Source: AA29 sp041481445 (GTDB taxonomy: Bacteria > Acidobacteriota > Vicinamibacteria > Fen-336). Taken from it: a stretch of DNA of 9,070 nucleotides. Position numbers and translations under genes: made by a program. The DNA is taken from positions 1 to 9,070 of the forward strand of contig JBGPBV010000219.1 of NCBI GenBank assembly GCA_041481445.1, in the 5' to 3' direction. Shown here piece by piece: positions 1 through 6,401 of the stretch. Every line of letters starts with the position of its first letter. Position 1 is the stretch's first letter. Below the pieces are notes generated by a model. That model was not told where the DNA came from, ran no database searches, and worked only from the letters and a program-made list of their open reading frames with translations.

Positions 1-2178
1 TCCTGTCCGCTCCACCTGTTCCGCGAGTCGCTGCGTGCCCCCGCCGCTCGCGTGCCGGTGTCGGCCGAGGCCGACTTCGTGGGCCGTACCGCGTGCGCGC
101 GCTGCCACGAGAAGGAGACCAGGGCCTGGACCGGCTCGCAGCACGACCTCGCCATGACCGAGGCGACGGAGGCCACGGTGAGGGGTGACTTCTCCGGGGT
201 CTCGTTCGAGGGCGACGGGATGAAGGCCCGGTTCTTCCGCAACGGCGGGAAGTTCCTCATCGAGACGGAGGGGCCGGACGGCAAGACCGCGGCCTTCGAG
301 GTGGCCTACACGTTCGGCTGGGATCCCCTCCAGCAGTACCTGATCCGCTTCCCGGGTGGACGGATGCAGGCCTTCTCCCTCGCCTGGGACGTCCCGGGGA
401 AGCGCTGGTTCTTCCTCTACCCCGGCAAGCGGATCCCGCGGTCCGACTGGCTGCACTGGACGCGCAACAGCCAGAACTGGAACGGCATGTGCGCGGAGTG
501 CCACTCCACGAACCTTATCAAGGGCTTTGACGCGAAGACCAACACCTACAAGACCACCTGGTCGGAGGTCAACGTGAGCTGCGAGGCCTGCCACGGCCCC
601 GGCTCGCGGCACGTGGCCTGGGCGGAGGTGCCGCCGATGGGCCGGGCTCGCCTCGACAATGCCGGCCTGGTCATGAAGACCTCGCGGATCACCAACCGGG
701 AGCTGGTCGAGCACTGCGCGCCCTGCCACTCGCGGCGCACGGAGCTGGGGGACTACGACCACCGCCGGTCGGAGCTCCTCGACAACCACCTGCCCGTCCT
801 GCTCACCGAGGGGGTCTACTACCCGGACGGCCAGATCCAGGACGAGGACTTCGAGTACGGCTCGTTCGTGCAGAGCAAGATGTTCCGGATGGGCGTCCGC
901 TGCACCGACTGTCACGACGCTCACACCCTGAAGCTCCGGAAGGACGGCAATGGGGTCTGCCTCCAGTGCCACGCGGCCAACGCCTACGACGACGCGCGCC
1001 ACCACTTCCACAAGAAGGAATGGAAGGGCCAGCCCAGCGCGGGGGCGCTCTGCATCTCCTGCCACATGCCGAAGTCGCCGTTCATGGTCGTCCACCTGCG
1101 CGCCGACCACAGCATCCGGATCCCGCGGCCCGACCTCACGAAGGACATCGGCGCGCCCAACGCCTGCAGCCGCTGCCACGCCGACAAGCCCCTGTCCTGG
1201 GTCAGCGCCGCCTGCGACAAGTGGTACGGCACGGCACGCAAGCCGCACTACGGGACCGTCCTCGCCGCGGGGCGGCGTGAAGAGCCGGCCGCGAAGGCCG
1301 ACCTCCTGGGGCTCGCCGGCGACCGGCTCTCCTCGACGCTGGTGAGGGCCACCGCCCTCTCCCTGCTGGGCCGCTACCGCGGAGCCGACGTGACCGCCGC
1401 CTTCCGGGCCGCCCTCCTCGACGAGGAGCCGCTGATGAGGAGGACGGCGGTCGCGGAGGCCCCCATCGCGGACGAGGCCGAGCGCGCCTCCCGCCTCGCG
1501 CCGCTCCTTTCCGACCCGTTCCGCGCCGTTCGCCTCGAGGCCGCCGCCCAGCTCGCGGGGACTCCCCCGGCGCTCCTCCGGCCCTACCAGCAGGAGGCCC
1601 TGGCCACCGCGGTCGCCGACTACGTCAAGGCCATGGAGTACTCCCTCGACTTCTCGGCGGCGGGGCACAACCTGGGGCTCCTCTACGAGCGCCTGAACGA
1701 CCCGGCGCGGGCCGAGGAGTACTACCGGAGGGCGATCGCGGTGGACGACCTCTGGTACCCGCCGAAGGTGAACCTCGCCCTGCTCCTGGCGCGGCAGGGT
1801 AAGAACGGCGAAGCGGAGACGTTGCTGCGCGAGGTCCTCGCCACCAACCCGCAAGAGGCGCAGGTGGCCTACTCCCTCGGCTTGCTCCTGGCCGAATCGG
1901 GCCGGATGGGGGAGGCCGCCACAATGCTCGCCCGGGCCGCCGCGGGGATGCCGTCCTACGCGCGCGCCGCCTACAACGCCGGGCTCGCTCTCTCCCGGGT
2001 CGGGCGCGACGCCGAGGCGGAGCGGATGCTGCGGCGGGCAGTCGAGCTCGAACCGTCCAGCTACGACCTCGTCTTCGCCCTGGGCGACTTCCTGCTGCGC
2101 CAGCGGCGATTCGCGGACGTGGGCCCCATCGCCGACCGGCTGGCCGCGCTCGACCCCTCACGCCCGGAAGCGGGCTAG
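1..2178 (+). CDS. Octahaem cytochrome c with HEAT-like and TPR regions (5' partial)
   Basis: Exported multihaem c-type cytochrome, probably acting in periplasmic or surface electron transfer; the redox partner is unknown. Numbering from the in-frame GTG at 52 (708 residues), eight CxxCH haem motifs start at residues 15, 147, 177, 222, 284, 303, 334 and 372 (CARCH, CAECH, CEACH, CAPCH, CTDCH, CLQCH, CISCH, CSRCH). This spacing resembles the cytochrome c554/doubled-CxxCH families. Residues about 415-505 form alanine/leucine-rich helical pairs like HEAT repeats, and about 535-703 contain four to five TPRs. The frame is open to base 1 with no stop, the GTG at 52 has no Shine-Dalgarno sequence, and no signal peptide follows it although haem attachment needs export. 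I therefore infer that the true start and signal peptide lie upstream of the window. It converges on tRNA-Arg(CCG). The haem count is certain; the electron-transfer role is inferred from the family. Confidence 0.9.
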   Translation, partial: SCPLHLFRESLRAPAARVPVSAEADFVGRTACARCHEKETRAWTGSQHDLAMTEATEATVRGDFSGVSFEGDGMKARFFRNGGKFLIETEGPDGKTAAFEVAYTFGWDPLQQYLIRFPGGRMQAFSLAWDVPGKRWFFLYPGKRIPRSDWLHWTRNSQNWNGMCAECHSTNLIKGFDAKTNTYKTTWSEVNVSCEACHGPGSRHVAWAEVPPMGRARLDNAGLVMKTSRITNRELVEHCAPCHSRRTELGDYDHRRSELLDNHLPVLLTEGVYYPDGQIQDEDFEYGSFVQSKMFRMGVRCTDCHDAHTLKLRKDGNGVCLQCHAANAYDDARHHFHKKEWKGQPSAGALCISCHMPKSPFMVVHLRADHSIRIPRPDLTKDIGAPNACSRCHADKPLSWVSAACDKWYGTARKPHYGTVLAAGRREEPAAKADLLGLAGDRLSSTLVRATALSLLGRYRGADVTAAFRAALLDEEPLMRRTAVAEAPIADEAERASRLAPLLSDPFRAVRLEAAAQLAGTPPALLRPYQQEALATAVADYVKAMEYSLDFSAAGHNLGLLYERLNDPARAEEYYRRAIAVDDLWYPPKVNLALLLARQGKNGEAETLLREVLATNPQEAQVAYSLGLLLAESGRMGEAATMLARAAAGMPSYARAAYNAGLALSRVGRDAEAERMLRRAVELEPSSYDLVFALGDFLLRQRRFADVGPIADRLAALDPSRPEAG

Positions 2179-2362
2179 CTCCGGAGCCTCGCCGGCGGCC
2201 GCAGATAGAGTACTCCGGCCCGGGATTGACAGGTCCCCGCTTCCTACTGGAGAGCGCGCCACCGTTCGATAGACCCATGGCGCCAGTGAATCCGAGCGCG
2301 GTACCCCAGTGGTACCCCAGAAGCGTCACCCGGATGAGGCTGCCGCTAAGTTGTTGATTTAT
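2179..2362. other. Non-coding gap with att-like sequence beside tRNA-Arg(CCG)
   Basis: This 184-bp gap separates the cytochrome stop codon from the CCA end of tRNA-Arg(CCG). I see no credible gene in it. It holds a 10-bp palindrome at the cytochrome stop (2178-2187, GCTCCGGAGC, with no loop or T tract), a tandem 10-bp repeat (2300-2320), and an AT-rich patch at about 2350-2363 that stands out from its GC-rich surroundings. Together with the neighbouring tRNA 3' end, the last two resemble a tyrosine-integrase attachment region. No integrase gene is present in the window. Confidence 0.5.
2300..2320. repeat. Tandem direct repeat GGTACCCCAG x2, 11-bp period
   Basis: Two identical copies of GGTACCCCAG lie at 2300-2309 and 2311-2320, separated by one T, so the period of 11 bp is about one helical turn. 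Read on the minus strand, away from the tRNA 3' end, the unit is CTGGGGTACC. Short same-phase repeats a few dozen bases from a tRNA 3' end are typical of integrase arm-type binding sites. The repeat itself is seen directly; the arm-site role is inference. Confidence 0.7.
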
Positions 2363-2439
2363 TGGTACGCCCGATAGGGCTCGAACCTATAACCTTCGGC
2401 TCCGGAGGCCGACGCTCTATCCAGTTGAGCTACGGGCGC
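2363..2439 (-). tRNA. tRNA-Arg(CCG), reads CGG codons
   Basis: The minus strand folds as a full cloverleaf. The acceptor stem GCGCCCG pairs with CGGGCGT (one G-U pair), the discriminator is A, and CCA is encoded at 2365-2363. The anticodon stem TCGGC/GCCGA encloses the loop CTCCGGA, giving anticodon CCG at plus-strand 2405-2403. The T-loop begins with canonical TTCGA. The gene lies 37 bp beyond the stop of the GGDEF gene on the same strand, so read-through is possible, but it has its own upstream -10 element. Its 3' end borders the att-like sequence. Confidence 0.96.
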
Positions 2440-2455
2440 ATCTTACGAGACAGGA

Positions 2456-2465
2456 ATTCTAGCAC
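2456..2465 (-). promoter_or_regulatory. Extended -10 promoter of tRNA-Arg(CCG)
   Basis: The minus strand reads GTGCTAGAAT, giving an extended -10 (TGC) and hexamer TAGAAT. The hexamer ends 16 bp before the tRNA 5' end, so transcription would start with a leader of about 10 nt. No good -35 is visible, which an extended -10 can tolerate. The same TGC-TANNAT form precedes tRNA-Arg(TCG) and the SRAP gene. Confidence 0.55.
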
Positions 2466-2476
2466 ACCGAGACCTG

Positions 2477-3451
2477 CTACCCCCGGCGACGGCGCCGACG
2501 ACCGGCTGGCGGACCCGGTTTCGCCGGCGTCGCCGGAGGCGCGTCGTCGGCCATGACCACGCGATTGCGCCCGGCGTCCTTGGCGCGATAGAGCGCGGTA
2601 TCCGCCGCCGCGAGCAGGCCGTCGCGGTCGAGGGTGGCCTCCGTCGTGCCCACCGCCACCCCCACGCTGCAGGTCACCGCCAGCACCTTGCGGCCGACGG
2701 TGAGCCGGCTGGCCGCGATCGAGGCGCGCAGCCGGTCCGCGGTCGAGCGCGCGCCCGGGGCGTCGCAGCCCGGGAGGATGACGATGAACTCGTCGCCGCC
2801 GTAGCGGCCGAGCAGGTCGTAGGGCCGGAGGTCCGAGCCCATCACGGTGGCGGCGTGGCGCAGCACGGCGTCGCCGGCGGCGTGGCCGCGGGCGTCGTTG
2901 ACGGCCTTGAAGTCGTCGAGGTCCACGAACGCGACCGCGCAGGGAGAGCCCGACCGGCGCGAGCGCTCCAGCTCGCGGTCCAGCGTCTGCAGGATCGTCC
3001 GCCGGTTGGGGAGGCCGGTCAGGGGATCCGTGGCCGCCTGCTCGCGCAGGGCCTCGCGGGCCGCGCTCATCTCGCCGTGGACGGCCACGATCCGCTGGCC
3101 GGCGTGGATGCGGGCCAGGAGCTCGGCGTTGTCGAACGGCTTCTTCAGGTAGTCGTCCGCCCCCGCCTCCAGGCCGCGGACCATGTCGTCGTGCTGGTCC
3201 TTCCCGGTGAGGAGGATGATGTACACGTACGGCTCGCGCGCGGCCTGCCGCACGCGCCGGCAGATCTCGAGGCCGTCCAGCCCCGGCATCATCCAGTCGA
3301 GCAGGACGATGCGGGGGCACTCCGGCTCCTGCAGGACCCGCCACGCCTGCTCGCCGTCCTCCGCGGTCACGACCTCGTATCCCCAGCCCGACAGGATCGG
3401 CTGGAGGAGGAGCCGCACCACGCCCGAGTCCTCGGCGAGGAGGATCTTCAA
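2477..3451 (-). CDS. REC-GGDEF response regulator, probable diguanylate cyclase
   Basis: Predicted two-component output protein making c-di-GMP from two GTP in the cytoplasm. The receiver domain (about 1-120) has acidic E7/D8, phospho-acceptor D52 in LLDWMMPG, T82 and K104 of the KKPF motif. The GGDEF domain (about 140-300) opens with DPLTGLPNRR and has an intact GGDEF at 218-222. An inhibitory-site RxxD (R209-D212) sits exactly five residues before it, so product feedback is expected. The C-terminus ends in a proline stretch and six arginines. The start is TTG at 3451, the only start codon after the upstream in-frame stop, and it places MKILLAED at the usual receiver N-terminus; no strong Shine-Dalgarno is seen. 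The gene begins 13 bp after the chalcone-isomerase-like gene, suggesting co-transcription. No histidine kinase is in the window. This is a PleD/WspR-like architecture with a single receiver. Confidence 0.95.
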   Translation of the reverse strand: MKILLAEDSGVVRLLLQPILSGWGYEVVTAEDGEQAWRVLQEPECPRIVLLDWMMPGLDGLEICRRVRQAAREPYVYIILLTGKDQHDDMVRGLEAGADDYLKKPFDNAELLARIHAGQRIVAVHGEMSAAREALREQAATDPLTGLPNRRTILQTLDRELERSRRSGSPCAVAFVDLDDFKAVNDARGHAAGDAVLRHAATVMGSDLRPYDLLGRYGGDEFIVILPGCDAPGARSTADRLRASIAASRLTVGRKVLAVTCSVGVAVGTTEATLDRDGLLAAADTALYRAKDAGRNRVVMADDAPPATPAKPGPPAGRRRRRRG

Positions 3452-3464
3452 GGGGCGGTGGCGC

Positions 3465-4055
3465 CTACTTCGTCAGGGCCGGCACGCGCGCGATCAGGTC
3501 GCGCTTGATGTCGTCCTGGATCGGGTCCTCGCCGAGCCAGATGCCGAACACGGCGGCCGCGAAGGTCTTGTCCGCGATGGGCGGCTTGGGGGTGCCGCTG
3601 GCGACCGTCTCCAGGGTGCCGCCCGGGGTCCAGCGCAGGACGTACTCCTCGCCCGTCTTGATGTCGCCGAAGTACGAGACGAACGCGTCCACCCGGCCCT
3701 TGTCCGCCTTGTCGAGCGCCTCCCGGATCGACTCCTGCATCTGGCTGGCGCTGACGTCGCGGACCAGGCGCAGGTGGACCTCCTTGGGGAAGTCGCCCCA
3801 GACGACCTCCTTGTACAGCTCGGCGCCCGTCTTGCCCTTGAGCGAGCCGGCGAGCGCGCTGTCCGCCACGTAGAGGCCGATCGCGTAGACCTTGACCTTC
3901 AGGATCGTCTTGGTGCGGAGTCCCACGCCGAGCAGCGAGGTCTCGCCGATCTTCTCGGGGAACTTGACTCCGGTGCGCGGCTCCGCGACGTCCGCGCGCG
4001 CGGAGGGTGCCATCGCCAGGGCGAGGGCGACGAGTGCGGCCGCGGTATGCCTCAA
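3465..4055 (-). CDS. Secreted chalcone-isomerase-like protein
   Basis: A 196-residue exported protein of the bacterial chalcone-isomerase-like family, whose biochemical role in bacteria is not established; plant relatives include flavonoid cyclases and fatty-acid-binding forms. From the TTG at 4055 it begins MRHTAAALVALALAMAPSARA, a signal peptide with likely cleavage after A21. The mature domain shows family features: the GVGLRTKTILKVKVYAIGLY strand pair near the N-terminus, and the C-terminal WLGEDPIQDDIKRDL segment. I chose TTG because a near-perfect Shine-Dalgarno (GGAGGTGATT) precedes it by 7 nt; a longer reading from 4121 would put an arginine-rich stretch ahead of the signal peptide and overlap the sulfatase gene. 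Only 4 nt separate it from the sulfatase stop, and the GGDEF gene follows 13 bp later. The family call is firm; a ligand-binding rather than enzymatic role is possible. Confidence 0.85.
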   Translation of the reverse strand: MRHTAAALVALALAMAPSARADVAEPRTGVKFPEKIGETSLLGVGLRTKTILKVKVYAIGLYVADSALAGSLKGKTGAELYKEVVWGDFPKEVHLRLVRDVSASQMQESIREALDKADKGRVDAFVSYFGDIKTGEEYVLRWTPGGTLETVASGTPKPPIADKTFAAAVFGIWLGEDPIQDDIKRDLIARVPALTK

Positions 4056-4057
4056 GC

Positions 4058-4067
4058 AATCACCTCC
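4058..4067 (-). promoter_or_regulatory. Strong Shine-Dalgarno that decides the TTG start at 4055
   Basis: The minus strand reads GGAGGTGATT, an almost complete anti-16S match, with 7 nt between GGAGG and the TTG. The UGA stop of the sulfatase gene (4062-4060) lies inside it, which points to translational coupling between the two genes. Confidence 0.85.
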
Positions 4068-5859
4068 CGGGCGGGGATGCCGCCGCCGGCGCCTCTGGCG
4101 ACGCGGGGCAACCCTCGCCACTTCCGCCGCTCACGTAACCCAGCGCGCGCAAGCGCTCCTGCTGCTCGGGGGTGAGGCAGACGGGCCGTGCCGCGCTCCC
4201 GCCGCCTCGATCGGCGCGCCATCGCTCCAGGGCCCGACGACGTATGGGATCGGCCACCGCGGGCGCAGGTACGACGCTTCTGCGCTCGGCCGGATCGGAG
4301 GCGAGATCATACCACTCCTCCGCGCGCGTCTCCCCGCCGTCCGCGGACAGCGAGAAGATGGCCTTCCACCGTCCGGCCCCGCCGCGCAGGAACAGCTTGC
4401 GTGTCCCGTCGACGGTGTGGTCGGTCTCGCCGTAGGCGTCGCGGTCGCCGGGGCCCGCGAGGAGCGAGCGGCCGCCCATCGACGCCGGCACGGGAAGGCC
4501 GGCGAAGGACAGGACGGTCGGCGCCACGTCGAGGAGGCTCGCTTGCGCCTTCTCACGGCGCGGGGCCAGGCCCGGGGCGCGGACGGCCAGCGGCACCCGC
4601 ACCACCTCCTCGTACAGCGTCTTCTGATGCTCCCAGGATCCGTGATCCAGGAACTCCTCGCCATGGTCCGAGGTGATCAGGACCATCGTGGACCGGTCCA
4701 TCCCGCGCACGGCCAGGTGGTCGAGGACGCGGCCGACCTCGGTGTCGGCGTAGCGGATCTCGCCGTCGTAGAGCGCGAGCAGGTGGGCGAGGTCGGCGTC
4801 CGTGACCGTGGCGCGATCGCGGCGCGAGAAGTCCTGCCAGAGGCCGGTGAGGGGGCCGGAGTAGGAGGTCTCGAAGACCCGCCGCGCCCAGTCCGGGGGG
4901 TCGTAGTGCCAGTGCGGGTCATAAAGATGAAGGAAGAGGAAGAACGGGCGGTCGCCCAGCCGGTCGAGGAGGGCGAGGCCGTGGTCGGCCACCTCCGTCG
5001 CCTTGCGGTCCTGGCGGAAGTCGAGGTGATCGAACCCGTCGTCCACGCCGTACACGCCGGAGACGTAGAGGTGGCTCGTGACCGCGCGGGTGGCGAAGCC
5101 GGCCCCGTGCAGCAGGGCGGGCACGGTGGGCGCGCCGCGGTTGAAGCCATGCCGCATGTCCACGCCGCCGTGCCTCCCCGGGTCCACGCCGGTGAGCATC
5201 GACAGGTGCGCGGGCAGGGTCCAGGAGGACGTGCTGACGGCGTCCTCCGCGAGCACGCCCTCGCGCGCCAGCGCGTCGAAGCGGGGCGTGGTCGGCCGCG
5301 CGTAGCCGTACGCGCCCACGTGGTCGCGGCGCACGGTGTCGATCGAGACGAGCAGGATGCCGCGGGCGCGGCCGTACGCGTCGAGGTCGTGGAGGACGGG
5401 CTCGCCGACGCCGAGGGTCAGCCCGGCCGGCACCGCCGTCGGCCGGCCGTCGCGATCGGTGAGGCGCAGGTCGAGCTCCAGCGTGGCGCGTGAGCCGAGC
5501 CCCTCCAGGGGCACGCTGACCTCGCGCCATTCGCGCAGCGCGCGCGGGTTCACCAGCCGCTCGGCCAGGATGCGATCGCCCGCGCGCACGGCGACGTGAT
5601 ACCACCCGGGCGGCTCGCCCGCGCCCGTCCAGGCGAGGCCGATCGCGAAGGTGAGCAGCGGGCGGCGGGGAAGGTCCACGGTGAAGGCCGCCGGTTCGAC
5701 CAGCGCGGGGCGGGTCTCGCCGGCCATCCCGAGCGTCGTCACCTTCGGTGCCGCGCCCGAGGCCGTGCGCTGGGCGAGGAGGGCCACGGGTCCGTGGAAG
5801 GCGGCGCGCTCGCACCCGGCGGCGAGGAGGGCGACGAGGGCGAGGACGCGCCGCAGCAT
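4060..5859 (-). CDS. Sulfatase-like (alkaline phosphatase superfamily) lipoprotein
   Basis: A 599-residue metal-dependent hydrolase or transferase of the sulfatase/phosphoglycerol-transferase branch. The N-terminus has a lipoprotein signal with lipobox LAAGC (C16), so the enzyme is probably anchored to a membrane facing the periplasm. Residues about 45-160 look like a beta-rich accessory domain. The catalytic domain starts at ILLVSIDT (metal ligand D174); the nucleophile loop reads SSWTLPAH (T214), followed by HLYDPHWHY (311-319) and SDHGEEF with metal ligands D398/H399. The C-terminus carries LTPEQQERLRALGYV (562-576), frequent in this subgroup. The classical sulfatase C/S-x-P-x-R motif that is converted to formylglycine is absent: T and H stand in place of C/S and R. 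A Thr-nucleophile phosphotransferase or phosphodiesterase is therefore more likely than a sulfatase. It is first in the minus-strand unit, with a probable leaderless start at ATG 5859. The substrate cannot be told. Confidence 0.9.
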   Translation of the reverse strand: MLRRVLALVALLAAGCERAAFHGPVALLAQRTASGAAPKVTTLGMAGETRPALVEPAAFTVDLPRRPLLTFAIGLAWTGAGEPPGWYHVAVRAGDRILAERLVNPRALREWREVSVPLEGLGSRATLELDLRLTDRDGRPTAVPAGLTLGVGEPVLHDLDAYGRARGILLVSIDTVRRDHVGAYGYARPTTPRFDALAREGVLAEDAVSTSSWTLPAHLSMLTGVDPGRHGGVDMRHGFNRGAPTVPALLHGAGFATRAVTSHLYVSGVYGVDDGFDHLDFRQDRKATEVADHGLALLDRLGDRPFFLFLHLYDPHWHYDPPDWARRVFETSYSGPLTGLWQDFSRRDRATVTDADLAHLLALYDGEIRYADTEVGRVLDHLAVRGMDRSTMVLITSDHGEEFLDHGSWEHQKTLYEEVVRVPLAVRAPGLAPRREKAQASLLDVAPTVLSFAGLPVPASMGGRSLLAGPGDRDAYGETDHTVDGTRKLFLRGGAGRWKAIFSLSADGGETRAEEWYDLASDPAERRSVVPAPAVADPIRRRALERWRADRGGGSAARPVCLTPEQQERLRALGYVSGGSGEGCPASPEAPAAASPPGR

Positions 5860-5865
5860 CCCGCG

Positions 5866-5871
5866 ATTCTA
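5866..5871 (-). promoter_or_regulatory. -10 TAGAAT of the sulfatase operon, probably leaderless
   Basis: The minus-strand hexamer TAGAAT ends 6 nt before the ATG at 5859, so a start point 7 nt downstream would be the A of ATG. No Shine-Dalgarno fits between them. It mirrors the plus-strand -10 at 5886-5891 around the same centre. Confidence 0.5.
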
Positions 5872-5885
5872 CCGGCGCCCGCGCG

Positions 5886-5891
5886 GATAAT
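5886..5891 (+). promoter_or_regulatory. -10 GATAAT of the Mut7-C gene, probably leaderless
   Basis: GATAAT ends 6 nt before the ATG at 5898, placing the expected start point on the A of ATG. The hexamer forms one arm of an imperfect dyad whose other arm is the opposing -10. No -35-like sequence is recognisable. Confidence 0.5.
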
Positions 5892-5897
5892 CGGAAC

Positions 5898-6401
5898 ATG
5901 CCGACCGGGGAGCCCGAGGGGCCGCCGCCGCCGCGCCTCTTCTGCGACGGCAGCCTGGGGGCCCTCGCGCGCTGGCTCCGCGCCGCCGGCTACGAGGCCT
6001 CCGCGCACCCGGGAACGGGCGGCGACGCCCTCGTCCCCGAGGCCCGGCGCGCGGGGGCCGTCCTGCTGACCAGCGACCGTCGGGTGATGGACCGGCGCGA
6101 GATCCGGGAGGGCCGCCTGCCCGCGGTGCTGGTGCCGTCGGCGCTCGGCCGCCTCGAGCAGCTCGCGCTCGTGATGCGGACGCTGGACCTCGCCCTCCGC
6201 GCCCCGCGCTGCATGGGCTGCGGGGGCGCGCTCGATCCCGCCGAGAAGGACGCGGTACGGGACCGGATCCCCCCGCGAACGGCCCTCTGGCAGGACGAGT
6301 ACTTCGTGTGCCGCGGGTGCGGCCAGCTCTTCTGGCGGGGGACGCACTGGCAGAGGATCCGGGCCGCCCTCGAAGGAGCCCTCCGCGCGGACGCGCCCTG
6401 A
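5898..6401 (+). CDS. Mut7-C (DUF82) family protein with zinc ribbon
   Basis: A 167-residue cytoplasmic protein of the Mut7-C family, named for the C-terminal part of eukaryotic Mut-7 exonucleases and predicted to have a PIN-like RNase fold. The N-terminal half begins LFCDGSLGALARWLRAAGY (14-32), the family hallmark, with the conserved acid D17 and further acids in LLTSDRRVMD (D60, D65). The C-terminal half is a zinc ribbon: C105-x2-C108 and C138-x2-C141, followed by the diagnostic LFWRGTHWQRI. The length and domain order are normal for stand-alone bacterial members. The ATG at 5898 has no Shine-Dalgarno and sits 6 nt after a -10, so a leaderless start is likely. The stop abuts the stop of the convergent secretin-like gene with no gap. 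RNase activity is predicted from fold only; the bacterial substrate is unknown. Confidence 0.9.
   Translation: MPTGEPEGPPPPRLFCDGSLGALARWLRAAGYEASAHPGTGGDALVPEARRAGAVLLTSDRRVMDRREIREGRLPAVLVPSALGRLEQLALVMRTLDLALRAPRCMGCGGALDPAEKDAVRDRIPPRTALWQDEYFVCRGCGQLFWRGTHWQRIRAALEGALRADAP

Noticed and set aside
2178..2187. Palindrome GCTCCGGAGC at the cytochrome stop as a terminator
   Set aside because: It has no loop beyond its own central bases and no following T tract, so it is not a convincing intrinsic terminator.
2226..2231. Perfect TTGACA -35 hexamer in the gap after the cytochrome gene
   Set aside because: No acceptable -10 lies 16-18 bp downstream and no gene follows on that strand before the minus-strand tRNA, so it is probably chance.
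1625..2329. A 234-codon minus-strand frame covering the cytochrome 3' end and the gap beside the tRNA
   Set aside because: It has an Arg/Pro/Gly-rich composition typical of shadow frames and no domain. The only interesting part is the DNA repeat at its start, reported separately.
2480..2509. Six-arginine tail of the GGDEF protein as a functional nucleic-acid-binding motif
   Set aside because: A short low-complexity C-terminus in GC-rich DNA is easily produced by drift; nothing else supports a function.
2430..3344. A 304-codon minus-strand frame overlapping the GGDEF gene in another phase
   Set aside because: The REC and GGDEF motifs are all in the other frame; this one is low-complexity.
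3892..5493. A 533-codon open frame on the plus strand opposite the sulfatase gene
   Set aside because: It is the antisense shadow of a well-supported gene in very GC-rich DNA. Its product is a low-complexity mix of R, G, A and V with no recognisable motif.
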